A stretch of 64,000 nt of DNA from Cryptomeria japonica. Its lineage: Eukaryota > Streptophyta > Pinopsida > Cupressales > Cupressaceae. The DNA lies in NCBI RefSeq assembly GCF_030272615.1, contig NC_081405.1, positions 158,397,954 to 158,461,953 on the forward strand, in the 5' to 3' direction. The notes under the pieces are model-generated. The model did no database searches, had not been told where the DNA came from, and was given only the letters and a program-made list of their open reading frames with translations. The position numbers were made by a program, and so were the translations under genes. Below are positions 1 to 12,100 of the stretch, one piece after another; positions within the stretch are counted from its first letter, which is position 1; the number at the start of each line of letters is the position of its first letter.

Positions 1-700
1 AATCTTGACTCCCTCTTTTGAGACAATATGTCCTAACAATTTGCCCTCCGTGACGCAAAAAACTAATTTCTTAGGATTCATAGAAATCCCGTGCTCATGA
101 CAATGCTATAATATTGCACTCAAATCCCGGAAATGATCTGTCCTTTTTTTTTAAAACACTGTGAGGTCATCCAGATAAACTACAATTATTCTATCTCGAA
201 AATCCTTGAAAGAGGAATCCATAGCCCTTTGAAAAGTGGCTTCGGCATTTATTAAACCAAAAGGCATGCGGTTGTATGCGAATGTTCCCCATGGAGTGAT
301 GAATGTTGTCTTGTGCTGCTCATGTTCTGCTATAGATATCTGGTTATAACCAGAAAAACCATCCAACATCGACATCATCTCCGGCCCGGACACTGTCTGT
401 AAAATGTGATCCATATTTGGTAAGGCGTAGTTGTCCTTCAAGCTTGCTTGATTCAAATTTCAAAAATCAATATAGATACAAATTTCCCCACTTTTCTTTC
501 TTACGAGCACAATGTTAGCTACCTAGGTGGAATGGTGGATTGGATATATGATTCGGGCCTTAAGCATTTTCTCAACTTCCTTAGAAATTGCATCCGCCAT
601 GATGGGATTAAAGGTCCTTAATTTTTGCCTAAAAGGAGAGATGCTTGGCTTCAGCGGAATCTGATGTTGAAAATGTCCATTTCTAAACTCCTTCAGATCG
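1..700 (-). pseudogene. gypsy pol: reverse transcriptase (partial, with stops)
   Basis: RNA-directed DNA polymerase of the gypsy element. The entry segment before the palm is near 700-523 (KARIIYPIHHST). It is followed by a stop at 523-525 where the family has the Trp of a 'TWVAN' motif, then by NLNQ, DNYALPNMDHIL, SMLDGFSGYNQI, TPWGTFAYNRMPFGL and the catalytic YLDD near 165-155. Another stop near 465 falls where gypsy RTs have the Arg of 'DYRNLN', consistent with CGA changed to TGA. A further stop at 151-153 follows VYLDDLTVF, after which RT-like sequence continues to the window edge. The domain is clearly RT but cannot be translated intact. RNase H and integrase downstream of RT lie outside the window. 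Confidence 0.9.
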
Positions 701-1908
701 TCATAAGACCAAGCAAAAACATCAATGTACTCCTTAAGCAGTGTACCAAGTGCTCTCTTTTCCTCTGCAGAACAACACCTGCCGATTGTCACTTCTTTTG
801 GATTAGCTTCATCTCCCAAATTTATTTTCTCATAATTTCCTTTCCCATCATCCTTGGGAACTTTATTACCTATGAATGCGTCATCTCTGGTGAAAAATCT
901 CTCTAGTGTCACTAACCCCCTTGGAATTTTGTTACCTTTAAGCTGAATAAAGCTATTTGTAGGATCTACTTCTGGATCTGGACTGAACTCTTTGCAAACA
1001 CTCTCAGAGCCTTCAAAATATGACTGAGAAAATGATTGAGCACATTCTAGGAAATCTTTGATCTGTGCATCTGCATCAAAAACCTGCCAATGATCTACAT
1101 TATCAGGAACACTGGGCCTATAGATCATTTCAATCCTATATGAGTTATCTTTAAAATCTGGATATGGTAATAAAAGTGAGGCAGACACGGCCAATGAATC
1201 TGCCCTACTATTTTGTTCCCTCCGAATTGCTTCAATCGAGAAGGCATCAAAGAATTCTAACTCATCCCAAACTCTATTCCTGTAATGCCTCAACTTGTCA
1301 TTCTTAACTGTATAGACATTCCTCACTTGCGTAACTATTAACTCTGCATCACCTTTGACTTTAAGTAACTTAATTCCTTTACATTTAGCCTCACTTAATC
1401 CCAATAATAGTGCCTCATATTCAACAGTATTATTAGTGTTTTTAAAATCCAACTTGAAGGAAAAGGGGAAAACATTACCAGTTGTTGACAGCAAAACCAC
1501 CCCTGCTCCAGAAACGGAGTTAGCGCAGCTTCCATCAAACTCCATCTGCCATAGTCCACCAAGTTCATCAGCTGTCTTATCCGTTCTCTTTTCACCAAGT
1601 GCAAGGACAAGATAGTTTCCAAACTCACACTCCTGAAACAAAATCTGGGCTTTCAGGTTATCTAAGGGAAATATAGTATACTTATTCTTGGGTTCAAGTT
1701 CAAGCTTGATTTTCTGGTTTCCAAGGGGAATAACGGCTTTAGACCAGTCCATTTTGATTTCACCCCCAAGATCCTTGCAAAACCTCCTACTCAGAAGCAT
1801 TCCGTAACTCACTGGAATATCAGCAACCAGTATAGTTAATCTTACTCTTTTGTTTGGACACGCTGCCAGCACTGCCTGAACGTCCTTTACCTGACCAATA
1901 AGAGGAAC
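701..1908 (-). pseudogene. gypsy pol: end of protease plus RNase H placed before RT
   Basis: The first ~60 residues of the 449-residue open stretch (from 1872) continue the retropepsin fold. The middle holds a complete RNase HI-like domain: MEFDGSCANSVSGAGVVL (first Asp), NTVEYEALLLGL (Glu), VKGDAELIVTQV (second Asp) and REQNSRADSLA (last Asp). All four catalytic positions are present. After it come a ~150-residue spacer and the start of the RT. In ordinary gypsy elements RNase H follows RT, so this is either an additional archaeal/plant-type RNase H, as known in the Tat lineage, or a rearranged order. I favour an extra domain because the RT lies further along the same frame. The open stretch is closed by a TAG at 523-525. 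Confidence 0.82.
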
Positions 1909-2463
1909 CTATTTTCCATCCATTGAAAAGCATCTCCCAAACATTTTAGTAAGGGTTAAACCTAAAGATTTAGCCACAGGAGAAGGCATTATATTGTCTA
2001 AGGCCCCTGAGTCAATTATGCAATTACTTAACTTTTGGCCATTTAGGAGAAGGGAAATATAGAAAGGTTCAAGTTTCAGATTTTCGGCCTCATGCCCAGA
2101 CCTTGTGTCATGAAAAGCATAGGGATCTGCCAGATTAGCTAATGAGCAGGGGATAGATGAAGACCCTTCGGTAGTAGCTAAATCACTATTTTCCATACAC
2201 CCGTGTACTTGAGACTCTGAAAAGGAATCCCCTTTAACGTATTTGACCAGTTTATCCAACTCTTTTGGGTTAAGCTTTAAATACTCAGTGGTAGGTAGTT
2301 GAACGGTAGAGGCCTTACAGAATTCGATGATATCAAAGGAGGAAGAAGAGGAAGAGCTCTTATGATCTTCATGGTTCCTTTGCAAAATCTTAACCTTAGG
2401 AACCTTTGAAAAACTATTACCTGGAAGATCTTTGCTTTTGAAATTGTTTCCAAAAGGTTTCAC
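1909..2463 (-). pseudogene. gypsy aspartic protease (retropepsin)
   Basis: The retropepsin active site is visible as LLNGQKLSNCIIDSGALDNI, with the catalytic DSG near residues 152-154 of this 184-residue open stretch. It is followed by MPSPVAKSLGLTL, typical of plant gypsy proteases. The enzyme would cut the gag-pol polyprotein. N-terminal to it is a low-complexity Ser-rich linker (SSSSSSSFDII). A TAG at 1909-1911 interrupts the fold before its last strands, which continue in the same frame into the next segment. No frameshift separates this from gag or RNase H. Confidence 0.85.
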
Positions 2464-3720
2464 AAAGGAAGAAGACTGGGAGGTTCATTGATTCCTTGTT
2501 AGGATCGCACATGAAGAACCTTCAAGAGTTGCCAAAATGTTACTACCCTTTTCTGAATCTGACTCATATTCGAGGTAGAATGTTCCAGAGTCGCCAGGTG
2601 TCTCTTGAATTCTTTCTGCTTTAGTGAACTCTCCTAATTCATCATTTGTGTTTTGCATCTAAACGTGTCTTATCATATCGGGGCATGAAACCCCATCATG
2701 ATCAGTGGTAAGATGAAATGAACACATGACACCTTTTTCAGGAGGTGCCTCTATCTGTAATCTTTGTGGAGCTGCAGGAAGTTGCAACGGTCGTCCATAG
2801 TTATATTGATTTGAGGTTCTCCTGCTTATATCTTGATAAGGTTGTGGATAAGAGTTTCCAGGCTTAGGTATTTGCCTCTTAAGAGAAATCATATCATTGA
2901 CAAGCCGTTGAACAACTGGATTGGTAGAGGACGTAGAAGCCTGAGATTGTCCCTAAGGAGTTTGTACATCTTTCCTCCATTTGCCAGCTGTTATCAGATC
3001 ATCTTCAAGCTCTATAGCTTCATTTTGTGCAGTTTCTAGGTCGGTCGGCCTACTTCTTCTGAGGTGAAATCCTACATCAGGTGGCATGGAATTTACGAAG
3101 AAACATCGCTGATTATCTGCAGTTGGTCTCTTGGCTTGAGGAATTTTGTGAATAATCTTATTATATCTTGCTACATAATCCTTCATCGGCTCATGAATTT
3201 CCTTCTTCATCTATGTGAGTTGAGCCAGTAGCGTGTGTTTATCATCAGCGCTTTGAAATCTTTTTTCAAAAGCAGTTTTCATTGTTTGCCAGTCAGTTAT
3301 GGATCCTGCTTGCAACTGGCTAAACCATTTTGCTGCCCCTTCAGTGAGGGTCTGGGCAAAAGGCCTAACAGCCACGTCCTCATATTGAACTGCTAGGATT
3401 CCCCTTGCCACATTAAAAGAGTTCAAATACTCTTGAACTAAAACTTTCCCATCACCTTTATATTTGGGTAAAACATCCTTTGCTCCTTTGGGTAGTGGAT
3501 TATGGGCTGCGAGAGCAAGAGGTCCAATAGCTGCACCCCAGGGTTGAGCCATAATGAATACTGGATGAATGGTTACAAGAGGTGGAGCTTGAATTCCAGT
3601 AAGTGTTAGTGCTTGCCAAGGGGAAGAAGAAGATATAGGAGTAACTCTGTCAGGAGATGAAGGTCTGCTTTTGGCCTTCCTTCTAGGAGTAAAACTTGGG
3701 GCAAATGACAGATTTTGCAA
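2464..3720 (-). pseudogene. gypsy gag (capsid-type domain and zinc knuckle)
   Basis: The first segment (3720-3211) holds a retrotransposon gag domain: YLNSFNVARGILAVQYEDVAV, LTEGAAKWFSQLQ, SITDWQTMKTAFEKRF. The next segment (3210-2953) continues it (EPMKDYVARYNKIIHKIP, FVNSMPPDVGFHLR). The third (2892-2659) has a knuckle-like CSFHLTTDHDGVSC of the Cys-His-His-Cys type common in plant gypsy gag. TAG stops separate the segments at 3211-3213, 2953-2955 and 2659-2661, with a TGA just before the protease segment, all without change of frame. The gag start lies about 200 bp past the PBS, a normal distance. The product would form the virus-like particle in which reverse transcription occurs. Confidence 0.88.
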
Positions 3721-3922
3721 TTCTTCAAAACAGTTATCAATTACTCCTTCTTTTCTTTGTGCTCTAGTATATGGATGAGAATCTAGGATGATTAAACCAG
3801 GTTACTTCAAACAAGACGCAATCTCAACAATCTTCCTGCACTCCAAACACTTTTGCTTATTATGGGCTCACATTTATGACATACTGGTCTATTGAAAAAT
3901 TTGGTTTTCTCTTTGTTTCGTT

Positions 3923-3939
3923 CCCCAGCAGAGTCGCCA
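3923..3939 (-). promoter_or_regulatory. Primer binding site of the gypsy element
   Basis: On the minus strand the sequence TGGCGACTCTGCTGGGG begins five to six bases after the putative LTR end (ACA at 3946-3948). It starts with TGG, complementary to a tRNA CCA tail, and matches the PBS motif I know from Tat/Ogre-type plant gypsy elements, usually assigned to tRNA-Arg. Confidence 0.8.
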
Positions 3940-3945
3940 AAAATA

Positions 3946-4870
3946 TGTTAGTGAACAGATTTGCTCTTTGCATTTAAATGATTAATTTTAAAACTCGATT
4001 ACCTTCTTTTAAGAACAAATGGCTCACTGAACAGTTGGATAGGCGTTTGTTCAATCACCTCCCTCTGAATTTTTGCCTAGGTACAGCTCCCTATCTAAAT
4101 TTTTCATAAAGTGTGTTTTTTTTTTGTTGTTTTTATATTTATATCCAAATGAAAAGATTTTAACCAGAAAGCATATAAGGCCGCCTATATCATTCTTGGA
4201 TGAAAGGCTATAACTTTCCTCATATCTCATAAATAATGGAAACTATCTTCTTAATTTTCAAAGTATGAAATTACAGTAACTGAAACAAAGTTCAATATAC
4301 TTCTTCCAAATAAAGACGAACAGATTCAAAGAAAATGAATGCACCCGCAAACATGAATCTTTTCCAGAGTAAACAACACATTCAAATGAAAGAACATCAG
4401 AGGAATAATGAAAAACTGCAATGAAATAATCAAATATTGTTACTTGATCGGATGAACATATGCAAAGACATGTTATCTATTCGGATTCAAAATACATAGA
4501 TCTTTCTTCTCCCCAAAAATGATATGACCAGATTTCATATATATATCTTTATGTAATCAAAGACATAATGATACATCTACTAATATTTTTCCACCATGGA
4601 TCTCAACCATCTGATTCCTCCTTTGATTAGGAATAGAAAATATCAAAACAAACACACGTCCAAGTTTTTTTAAAAATCAGTTACTCCCCAAAACTAACCC
4701 TTCTACCATCGATTCTACTTAATTTATAGTCTAAACGGAGGGGTCTCCCTAAAAACTCGACCACTCCCCGATAAAACAGTTACGAAACCAACATAAAGTA
4801 TTTTGGGACAGTTGTCCTGAAGTTTTTGCATAACTATGAAAAATGTTTTTTTTTAAAATAAAGAAAACTA
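3946..4870 (-). repeat. LTR of the gypsy element (outer border approximate)
   Basis: The inner end is set by the PBS: the minus strand reads CTAACA and then a short spacer before the PBS. The region has no coding frame and contains a good minus-strand TATA box (4721-4728, TATAAATT), as expected in U3. The outer end is placed between the TATA box and the stop codon of the long frame at 4892. The partner LTR is outside the window, so the length cannot be checked here. If the LTR is unusually long, the ORF at 4892-7969 would lie inside it. Confidence 0.6.
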
Positions 4871-4891
4871 GCCCAAAGCAGATGTATTATG

Positions 4892-7800
4892 TCATATTTC
4901 AGCATCATCCTCTTCTCCGTCTTCGCAAGTGTCATGAGTAGTCATGAGTTCTTGGATCATTGATTGGCTTGGGACTTTCATTGTATTAAGCTTCGCCTTT
5001 GCCACCTCTTTATTCCACTTGTGTTGCACCATCTTCTCTGAGTGCTTCGGTAGTTGATCATTCCCAATCAAAACCATAGATTCAATCCTAGCCACTTTGG
5101 TTATATCCTCTGGCGTGAAACTACTCCTAACTCTGATCTTCTCCATGTTCAACCAGAAAGACTTGACTGCTTCCTATGTACTTGACCCATAGATTCCTAG
5201 TTCCCAGTCATGATCGGGATTAACCACATTATTATCTTTGACAATACTGCTCTGCAAATCCTGGAGTTCATAGACGGAGGTTTTCGCATCCGTAATTACC
5301 GACTGAAAGGTGAGCACCCACCACATGATAGTTTTCTTTAGCACGAAAAGTTGGCATTCTTCAGATACCAGCTTAATTGAATGTTCTGTCAGAAATCTGG
5401 TAGTTCCATACTCTTCGATTTTGGTAAACAGAGGCAGGACATTTTGCCATTTGTGCTCTTCTTTCTCCCATTGTACAAGCTGATTTTGGATTTCAGAAAT
5501 CAGGCCCTGTACCTCATCACAAAACTTTCGAGAGTCGGTAATGTATTTTTCACCATCTTTGATTACTTGTTCAATCCATTTTTCAACCGCTTCAGTGATG
5601 CTCTTAGCTTGTTGAATTTGATTCATCAACTTCTTGTTTTTCAGAGAAGTTGGATCAAAATTCTCAGTGGCATGGGATATTGGAATTGCTCCAAGGCAAC
5701 CGATGCTATCTATGAACTAAGCCAAAAAACTTATATGTCTTTTAAGTTCTCGTTTCTCCCATCCATCCTTCTCTGACCGGGTTAGCATCTTCTTCGCTGA
5801 CACTTGAAAAAAATGATTATCTGTATCCCTGCTCATCTTTCCCAACTCTACTTTTGTGATTTCAAAATCATTAGAACTGGCCTCTTTGTTCTCATCTTTT
5901 GGTTTGTAAGAGGCAATTTCTGCCGTCTATTTACCATATTCCTTGTCATTGTTTAGGTACGTGGTGGTCTTGAACCTCTTTGGCTTTGGACCCTTCTCAG
6001 AGTACTTGGCAACCATCTCCTGAATTGGAATGGTCACAGGAAGAAAGCTCCTTTTCTTGTTCACTGAGGTTGTTAACCATTTAGAAGTCGCAGCAGAATG
6101 AGAAGTTCCCTCAAACATCTTTGGCAGTGGCGTCATAGCCACAGTCACCATTTGGGAATCTAGAGCATGAGAAACTTCACCATCCAAATCTTCAAATTCA
6201 AAGATCGGAGCTTCAAGAACGACATCTTTGACTCCCATATCCTTGACCTGGTCCATCCTCCTCTGGGCGACACTACGTGATTGAGTATGCTGAGGGGTAC
6301 TGAAATCTAGAGTTGGGCTAGGTCTGCATCTAGGTTGAGCTGACTTGATTTCCTTACCTGCACGAACACGAGCACTGTTAGAAGGACGTTTTGGTGAAGA
6401 CATACTTCTCGTAGAAAGAGACTTGGCATCTGGCTTCATTGCTTTCTTCTTGACCACCCATGCCACGGTTCTGTCCAGAACTCATTCGGTTCTCAATTGA
6501 ATGTCATCATTTTCCTCCTCATCCCAATTAATTGGGGGCATTTCAGTCTCTGCGTGGGCTAAATACCCTGGTTCAAACAGTTCAAGATAATCTTCTTCAA
6601 GCCCTTTAATATCTATCTTTATTTGCAGAGAAATAACCTGTTCCAGCACCAATCTCATATTTTCTCTTTTGAAGACTTCAAGTTCATCTGAACAGTCTTC
6701 CCAGAAATCTTCTAACTGTGGCGTGGGAAGATAAGGCATTAAGCCAAGGCTCCGAGAAAATCCTTTGTTGTCAAACCCTTTTCTTTCAACATATAGAGAG
6801 AAATTAAAATTTCTAAGGTCTGCTCCTATACTTAGTGCATCAGACATTGAATTACAAGATAACACTCCCAATTGTATTGGAAAATGACCTTCCCACTTGT
6901 CCTTAGGTTGTGCCTTCTTGACCACGGAAGTCAGTTGTCTGCATACTTCTGCTAGGACAAAACAATCAAAATAAAAATGCGGAAGGTTGAAGGGTTCCTC
7001 TTCAAAGCCTCCCACTCGTATATAGAAAAAGCGTGGGAACTGGATGTAAAAGCTTTCGAACTTCTTAATCAAGGACTGTGCATCATCTGAAATTCGCTTG
7101 GCTTTGGTACCTTTCAGTTCATGACACATATTGCCTAGGAATGCATTATGTACCCTTCTGAAATCTTGTAGGGCATTGTCTTTTTGTAGCATTGGATAAA
7201 ACTCATACACCGGAACATCTTCCTCAGTGAGCTGCTTGGGTATACCCATTAGCTCCTTAACACAGGCCAGACAATACAAAAGATACGAGGACATGAAGAA
7301 GTTTTGTTGAAATTGCTTGGCTAAACTCAACTGCTCCCTCATTGAATCAGCAATTAACTCTGCCCAATCCAAATATTGTTTTCCTTCCAGAACTAATTGT
7401 ACATAGCAATATATCCAATCATCAAAGCTATAAGCTTCGGCAGAACCTTTGGCTCGATGCAACAGAAGCATTACATCATGGATATGTGGCAACATGTGGT
7501 TCTTGTTAGGATTTTTAGGTAGTCTAGAACCACCTCTCTGAGGGACCTTCAACCAGAATTTTGCCACATTATTCCTCTGTTCGGCTCTATCTGCATTGAA
7601 GTCACTAATTGACTGAGCAGGAGAGAAATTAGAAAACTGATAATCCGGTATCTTGAACACTAAAGCAATCACTTCATGGTTAATGGCAAGAAGGGTTTTG
7701 CCATTATCTCTTTTAATAGTCTCAGATACAGGGTCATATCTGGCAATACACTCCCGAACCAGCTCTGGACAAGGAATTGCTGGAGGAAAGGTTGCGGCTT

Positions 7801-7969
7801 CTAAAAGGCCACTACTCAAAATCTCTATACAAAAAGACTTATCAACACCCCTGAACACCCTTTCTTTCAAATCTTCAAGGTTCTCACCCTTTAGTTTAGT
7901 ATCACTAACTATGGCTTCTGTGGACGCCATGCTAAAGACGTTTCCAAACAAGTGCAGGGTGGACTTCAT
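4892..7969 (-). pseudogene. Long ORF2-like frame of a non-autonomous retroelement (1,026 codons, four stops)
   Basis: A single minus-strand frame runs from ATG 7969 (or the better-placed ATG at 7930, MASTEAIV) to a stop at 4892. In-frame stops occur at 6482-6484 (TGA), 5927-5929, 5717-5719 and 5174-5176 (TAG), with no frameshift. Residues 1-495 form a globular, mostly helical domain (YDPVSETIKR, WLKVPQRGG, WIYCYVQLVLEGKQYLDWAE, SYLLYCLACVKELMG). A basic, Ser/Pro-rich linker follows (SMSSPKRPSNSARVRAGK) and then predicted coiled coil (EAVEKWIEQVIKDGEKY). The same order of domain, basic linker and coiled coil is found in ORF2 of R1 and R2, so I place it in that protein group. The function is unknown; the N-terminal domain loosely recalls plant transposon-associated 'mobile domain' proteins. 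It is not gag, protease, RT or integrase. Confidence 0.7.
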
Positions 7970-7987
7970 GATTTCAAAACAAGAAAC

Positions 7988-8066
7988 CTAAACTTGATTG
8001 CAGTGAAACCTTCCGTATGAGAGAAAATGCAAGGGAAAACACTAGAGAAAATAAGGAAAGACTCAC
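7988..8066 (-). other. Candidate 5'-leader intron of the long ORF
   Basis: On the minus strand a strong donor AAG|GTGAGT lies at 8069-8061 and a pyrimidine-rich stretch ends in TTTAG at 7988, about 20 bp before the first ATG. This would be a short 5'-UTR intron. It rests on splice-site appearance only. Confidence 0.35.
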
Positions 8067-8880
8067 CTTCACAGCTGTTTAATCAGAAGACGGCTAGCAG
8101 CAAGAAAGATTCCTATCCAGGGATAATATAAACACAAATCTAGTAGCAAGTAGCAAACGCAGAACACAAATGATTTTCATACCTTATAGAGAAAGGTAAT
8201 AATACAAACACATTAAATGCAATGATTTCACAATTTCATTCCGAATGTGGCAAATTGATAGATTAGACCCCTGCACGCATGCATTGAATGCATGGCGGCG
8301 TACTTTAAGAAACTGCCAGTTCCCGAAACGTTCACTTACTTCAAAAAAGCCAAAGAATGACATCACTTTACAATATGGTTCTGCCTCTTCGTATTTAGCA
8401 ATAAATGCACTTCTCGAAACATCAGAAACCGCGGGACCCACCAACATTGAACCCATGTGAACATCTTGAACCAACTTCTTGAGTGTTCAAGTAGTTCAAG
8501 ATGTACGCTATGTCAAATTGTTGACCACTTTGCCATGTTGAACACGTTGAACATATTTGAACCCTTTGAACTTAGTTCAACAAGTACAATACAAATGTTA
8601 TATCACCGAACAAGAAAAACTTTATTAAAGAGCCGCTGCAAAAACTTAGAGAAAATGTTAGTACGAAGAACCTTTCCTGAACACCTTGGAACCTATTGAA
8701 CCTAAATGAACATCTTGAACCTAGTTCAGAATGGTTCGACATGTTCAAGGAGTACAAGGAATTGTCCGAACTTGAACGAAAATGACTAGAGAAAGGACTT
8801 GAACCAAGGTAATATGGTATGAACTAGGACTCCAACATAAAAAAAAGGAAAATATGACCCACTCTCGGCATGAAGAATAG
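8067..8880. repeat. TTGAAC/GTTCAA-rich block upstream of the long ORF
   Basis: Between about 8455 and 8805 the hexamer TTGAAC or its complement GTTCAA recurs many times (for example near 8466, 8487, 8495, 8538, 8549 and 8577), in both orientations and irregularly spaced. It lies upstream of the long minus-strand frame and could be a U3/promoter-type repeat cluster or a decayed minisatellite. I see no supported gene in this segment. An AT-rich stretch with TATATTAT on the minus strand lies near 8127-8135. Confidence 0.5.
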
Positions 8881-8903
8881 ATGACGCGGTAACAATATAT
8901 ATA

Positions 8904-8907
<4 letters not shown>

Positions 8908-8940
<33 letters not shown>

Positions 8941-9126
8941 AATGTATATATATATATATACATATATATATACATGCATATGTATGTATATATACATGTG
9001 TATATACATGTATATATATACATGTATATATACATGTATATATATACATGTATATATACATGTATATATACATATATATATGTATACATATACACACATA
9101 TATATATGTATATATATATATGTCAC
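8908..9126. repeat. Compound microsatellite (CA)n followed by (TA)n / TATACATG units
   Basis: A pure CA run (about 8908-8936) passes into alternating TA with repeated TATACATGTATA units to about 9126. The overlapping open frames in several phases are artefacts of the repeat. The TACATGTA units are palindromic and could form cruciforms. Confidence 0.95.
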
Positions 9127-12100
9127 ATATAGTATACATCATAGTCATATAAGTGTCATTAATGATACTAGCAAACTTATCAATCAATTATTACTCAAAT
9201 ATAATGGTTGAATGGCATGCTCAACAATATGTGAGCAACTATGTTATATTGGTCATATTACTTATGAAAAACTAAACACACTATGTTGACCATATTCTCT
9301 AAACAAGGTGGTGATAGACTATATTGAGTCAACCACATTCTATATTGTGGAAGTGATATTAAGCCAACCACATGGATAATATAATCCATGGCTAAGGAAA
9401 TGATAATATAATGAATTACAAATTAAGTGAAATGATGAGAAGGCGGCATCAAATACTTATGTTAATCTATCTATTATCAAAACCAATGTAAGAAGATTTT
9501 ATTCAGCGCATAAATTAATTGAATGCTTGTTGCCACTGTGCTATTATCTTGAAATTTGTTAAAACTCACTATAGTGAGTGAAAGAATCCTTTGCATTCAA
9601 TTTGAAATTCATTGGAATGGAATTGGAACTCCTTGAAATGAAACGTAATAACTATAACTATTTTAAAATGGAGGGGAATAGATAAAATATTGAAGTCAAT
9701 ATGAATATACAGAGGCAAAAGCCTTGTTTTATGACACACACGGGATATAATATGATATCTGGTTCTTCATTACTATCGGGATCTAAGTGAATAATTTGTT
9801 ATCATCTCTTATGCTGAGTGAATAGCAGAAGGCTCTTTGGCAGTCTGAGAAATAAAATAGAGACACGCCTGGAAATGAAAACAAATGTTAGAATCAAACA
9901 TAAAATTACAATTCTCTCAAATTGTAAATTATGTCTTTTGTAAACAAATATACAATTCTCTCAAATTGTAATTCATGGTACAATACATAGAAGTAAACAA
10001 TATGAACTTATTATAAATGGTAGATGATCGTAATTTACATCACTACAAGGTTTCATGTAGAATGGTATAGAGTGGTATTCAAAATTAGAGTTCAATGAGT
10101 CTCTAGTTTATGTTAGTATGCAGTTAGCATAAGAGACAACTTTAATGGCTACTACGACTAAACCTCATATATTGGTTCTAGCTGAGCAAGGTGGTGAACA
10201 CTAACTACATGTTTAATCATGTTTTCAATTATGAAAACCTTTGGCCAAAGTGACATTGCACTAAGCGAGGCTGCGAGTGTCAAACAATTAACATGATTCA
10301 GATGCACCACCTAGTCAGAGGTCATACTAGCTAGGAGGTTCCTATCGTGTGTGACTAAATATAGCTGTATAGGGTCAAAACATCAGTCTCAGATGGTATT
10401 AAACCTATTAACCTACTTATACCCTTGTGAAGGGTAGGGTTGCTTTCAGTAGAAAAATGTGAAGGAGATCACCAAGTTTATGGTTAGGTGGTAAATTGCC
10501 CTAATGAGACTTTCCCTCTGGTTAGTTACTTTGCATGATAAAGAAAATTGAATGGATCACCAAATGTTGTAAACTCTAAACTCCTTTTGGACTTTATATG
10601 TAATGTACTCAAATTTAGAATAGTTCTTCAATTGTTTATATGCTCTTTACTTGTTCTTGAATAATTGTTGTTACTTCTTACTTATAGAAAAGTTAATTAT
10701 TTTTCATGTACTCGTATAACAAAAAATTATTACAGTTCTATGTTGTTCTATGTTTTGTCAGTTTATTTTTTTATTATTGTTAAATTACATTTAAGTTTAG
10801 GCTAGTAGTTTTTGCTTGTTATAGGTTTCAAAAAAAAATATCATCTTAAAAGTTGGAAATGAAAGGATTTTTATTGTTTTATACAATATTATAAAGATGG
10901 AGCTTGAGTAGTATATGTAGACAACATTGATAATCCTTAAACCTACAAGAGTAGATATGTGACTCCTCAACAACCCTAGAATCCTTGGTAGACAAAATAG
11001 ATTTCACAAGAGAATATGGCAAGATAACTTGCATAATTATGTATTGATTGAATATTATAATATACAATGAGGAGCATTAGTTATGCATGCAAGCTATGAT
11101 AAGGTATCAATAAGTACCCTTGATACAAACATGAAAAGTCAATGCAAATATTAAATGGCTAAATGAACAAAAATAAATAATAGAACATGGCCCCATTATA
11201 ACCAACTTTTAGATAGGATACAAGGAAAAATAATTAAATCTTAAGTAAACTTAAGATGTGAATAAGTTCCCACTAATAACTAGACAAAAAATAACCTCTT
11301 TCACATTAACAAAAAATAGATAGACTTTGACAAGTGTTTTGCTCTTTCTCTAAACAAGTTAAATATGTTTGGAGTCGCATGGAGTATGATATGATAGTCA
11401 TGATGGATGCAAAAAATATTTTTCTCTAGAAAACTAATTATCTTTTTTAGTGTGTGTAGTTTATGCAGCTTGTATCAACTCTTGTATTTATCAAATTAGT
11501 CTTTTGTTTAACAAGTGTTTTTTATATTCTTATGATTTTTTTACATTCTATTTGGTTTTTATTTCTTAGTTTTAAAATACCCCGTGGAACTACCTCTTTA
11601 TTGATATGATTTGAATTTGTAATTTTATAGAATAATTTTTAAGTCCCCATTTTTCTTAATTTTTTTATCAACCATTTTCTTTGTTCATTCATATGAAACA
11701 TTGAAGGAGGTTTTCAAAGATATGTTGCATGAATTGGCTACATGGTTGAAAAATAACCATGGAACAAATCAAGGATTTGTTGGATGTACATTTTTATGAT
11801 TTAGTAGACAAACCTATGTTTCATTTACCAATAAATGGATCCAATTTGAAAGGGTTCTATGAATTACCACTACGATACCAAACAAATGCCTCTCATTACT
11901 GTAGTCATTCTTTCCTGTGTAATTTTCCATACCCAATAGCAAGTACAATTTCTTAAATTAAGTTTATGAAAAAGGAGATCTAAAACCAATTACTAGATGT
12001 GTCTCATCAAATCTTGAGTTGTAGGAATGTGCTTGGTAAGATTCAAAGAATAATTTTTTTTTCAAAATCTAAATTTGTAGAGATTCCACCTTTTACTTGA

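Larger units (their letters stand above)
1..4870 (-). mobile_element. Ty3/gypsy LTR retrotransposon, 5' part, truncated by window start
   Basis: Read on the minus strand, an LTR end (about 3946) is followed by a tRNA-type primer binding site, gag, an aspartic protease, an RNase H and a reverse transcriptase that runs off position 1. Integrase and the second LTR are therefore outside the window. The gag-to-RT region stays in one reading frame from 3720 to 151 and is broken only by stop codons. The outer LTR border near 4870 is not resolved: I see a TATA box at 4721-4728 but no certain TG start. The PBS type and the extra RNase H point to the Tat/Ogre side of the gypsy group (family knowledge). 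The element is dead. Confidence 0.88.

Noticed and set aside
8745-9211. Tyr/Ile-rich frames on both strands
   Set aside because: Products of the CA/TA microsatellite.
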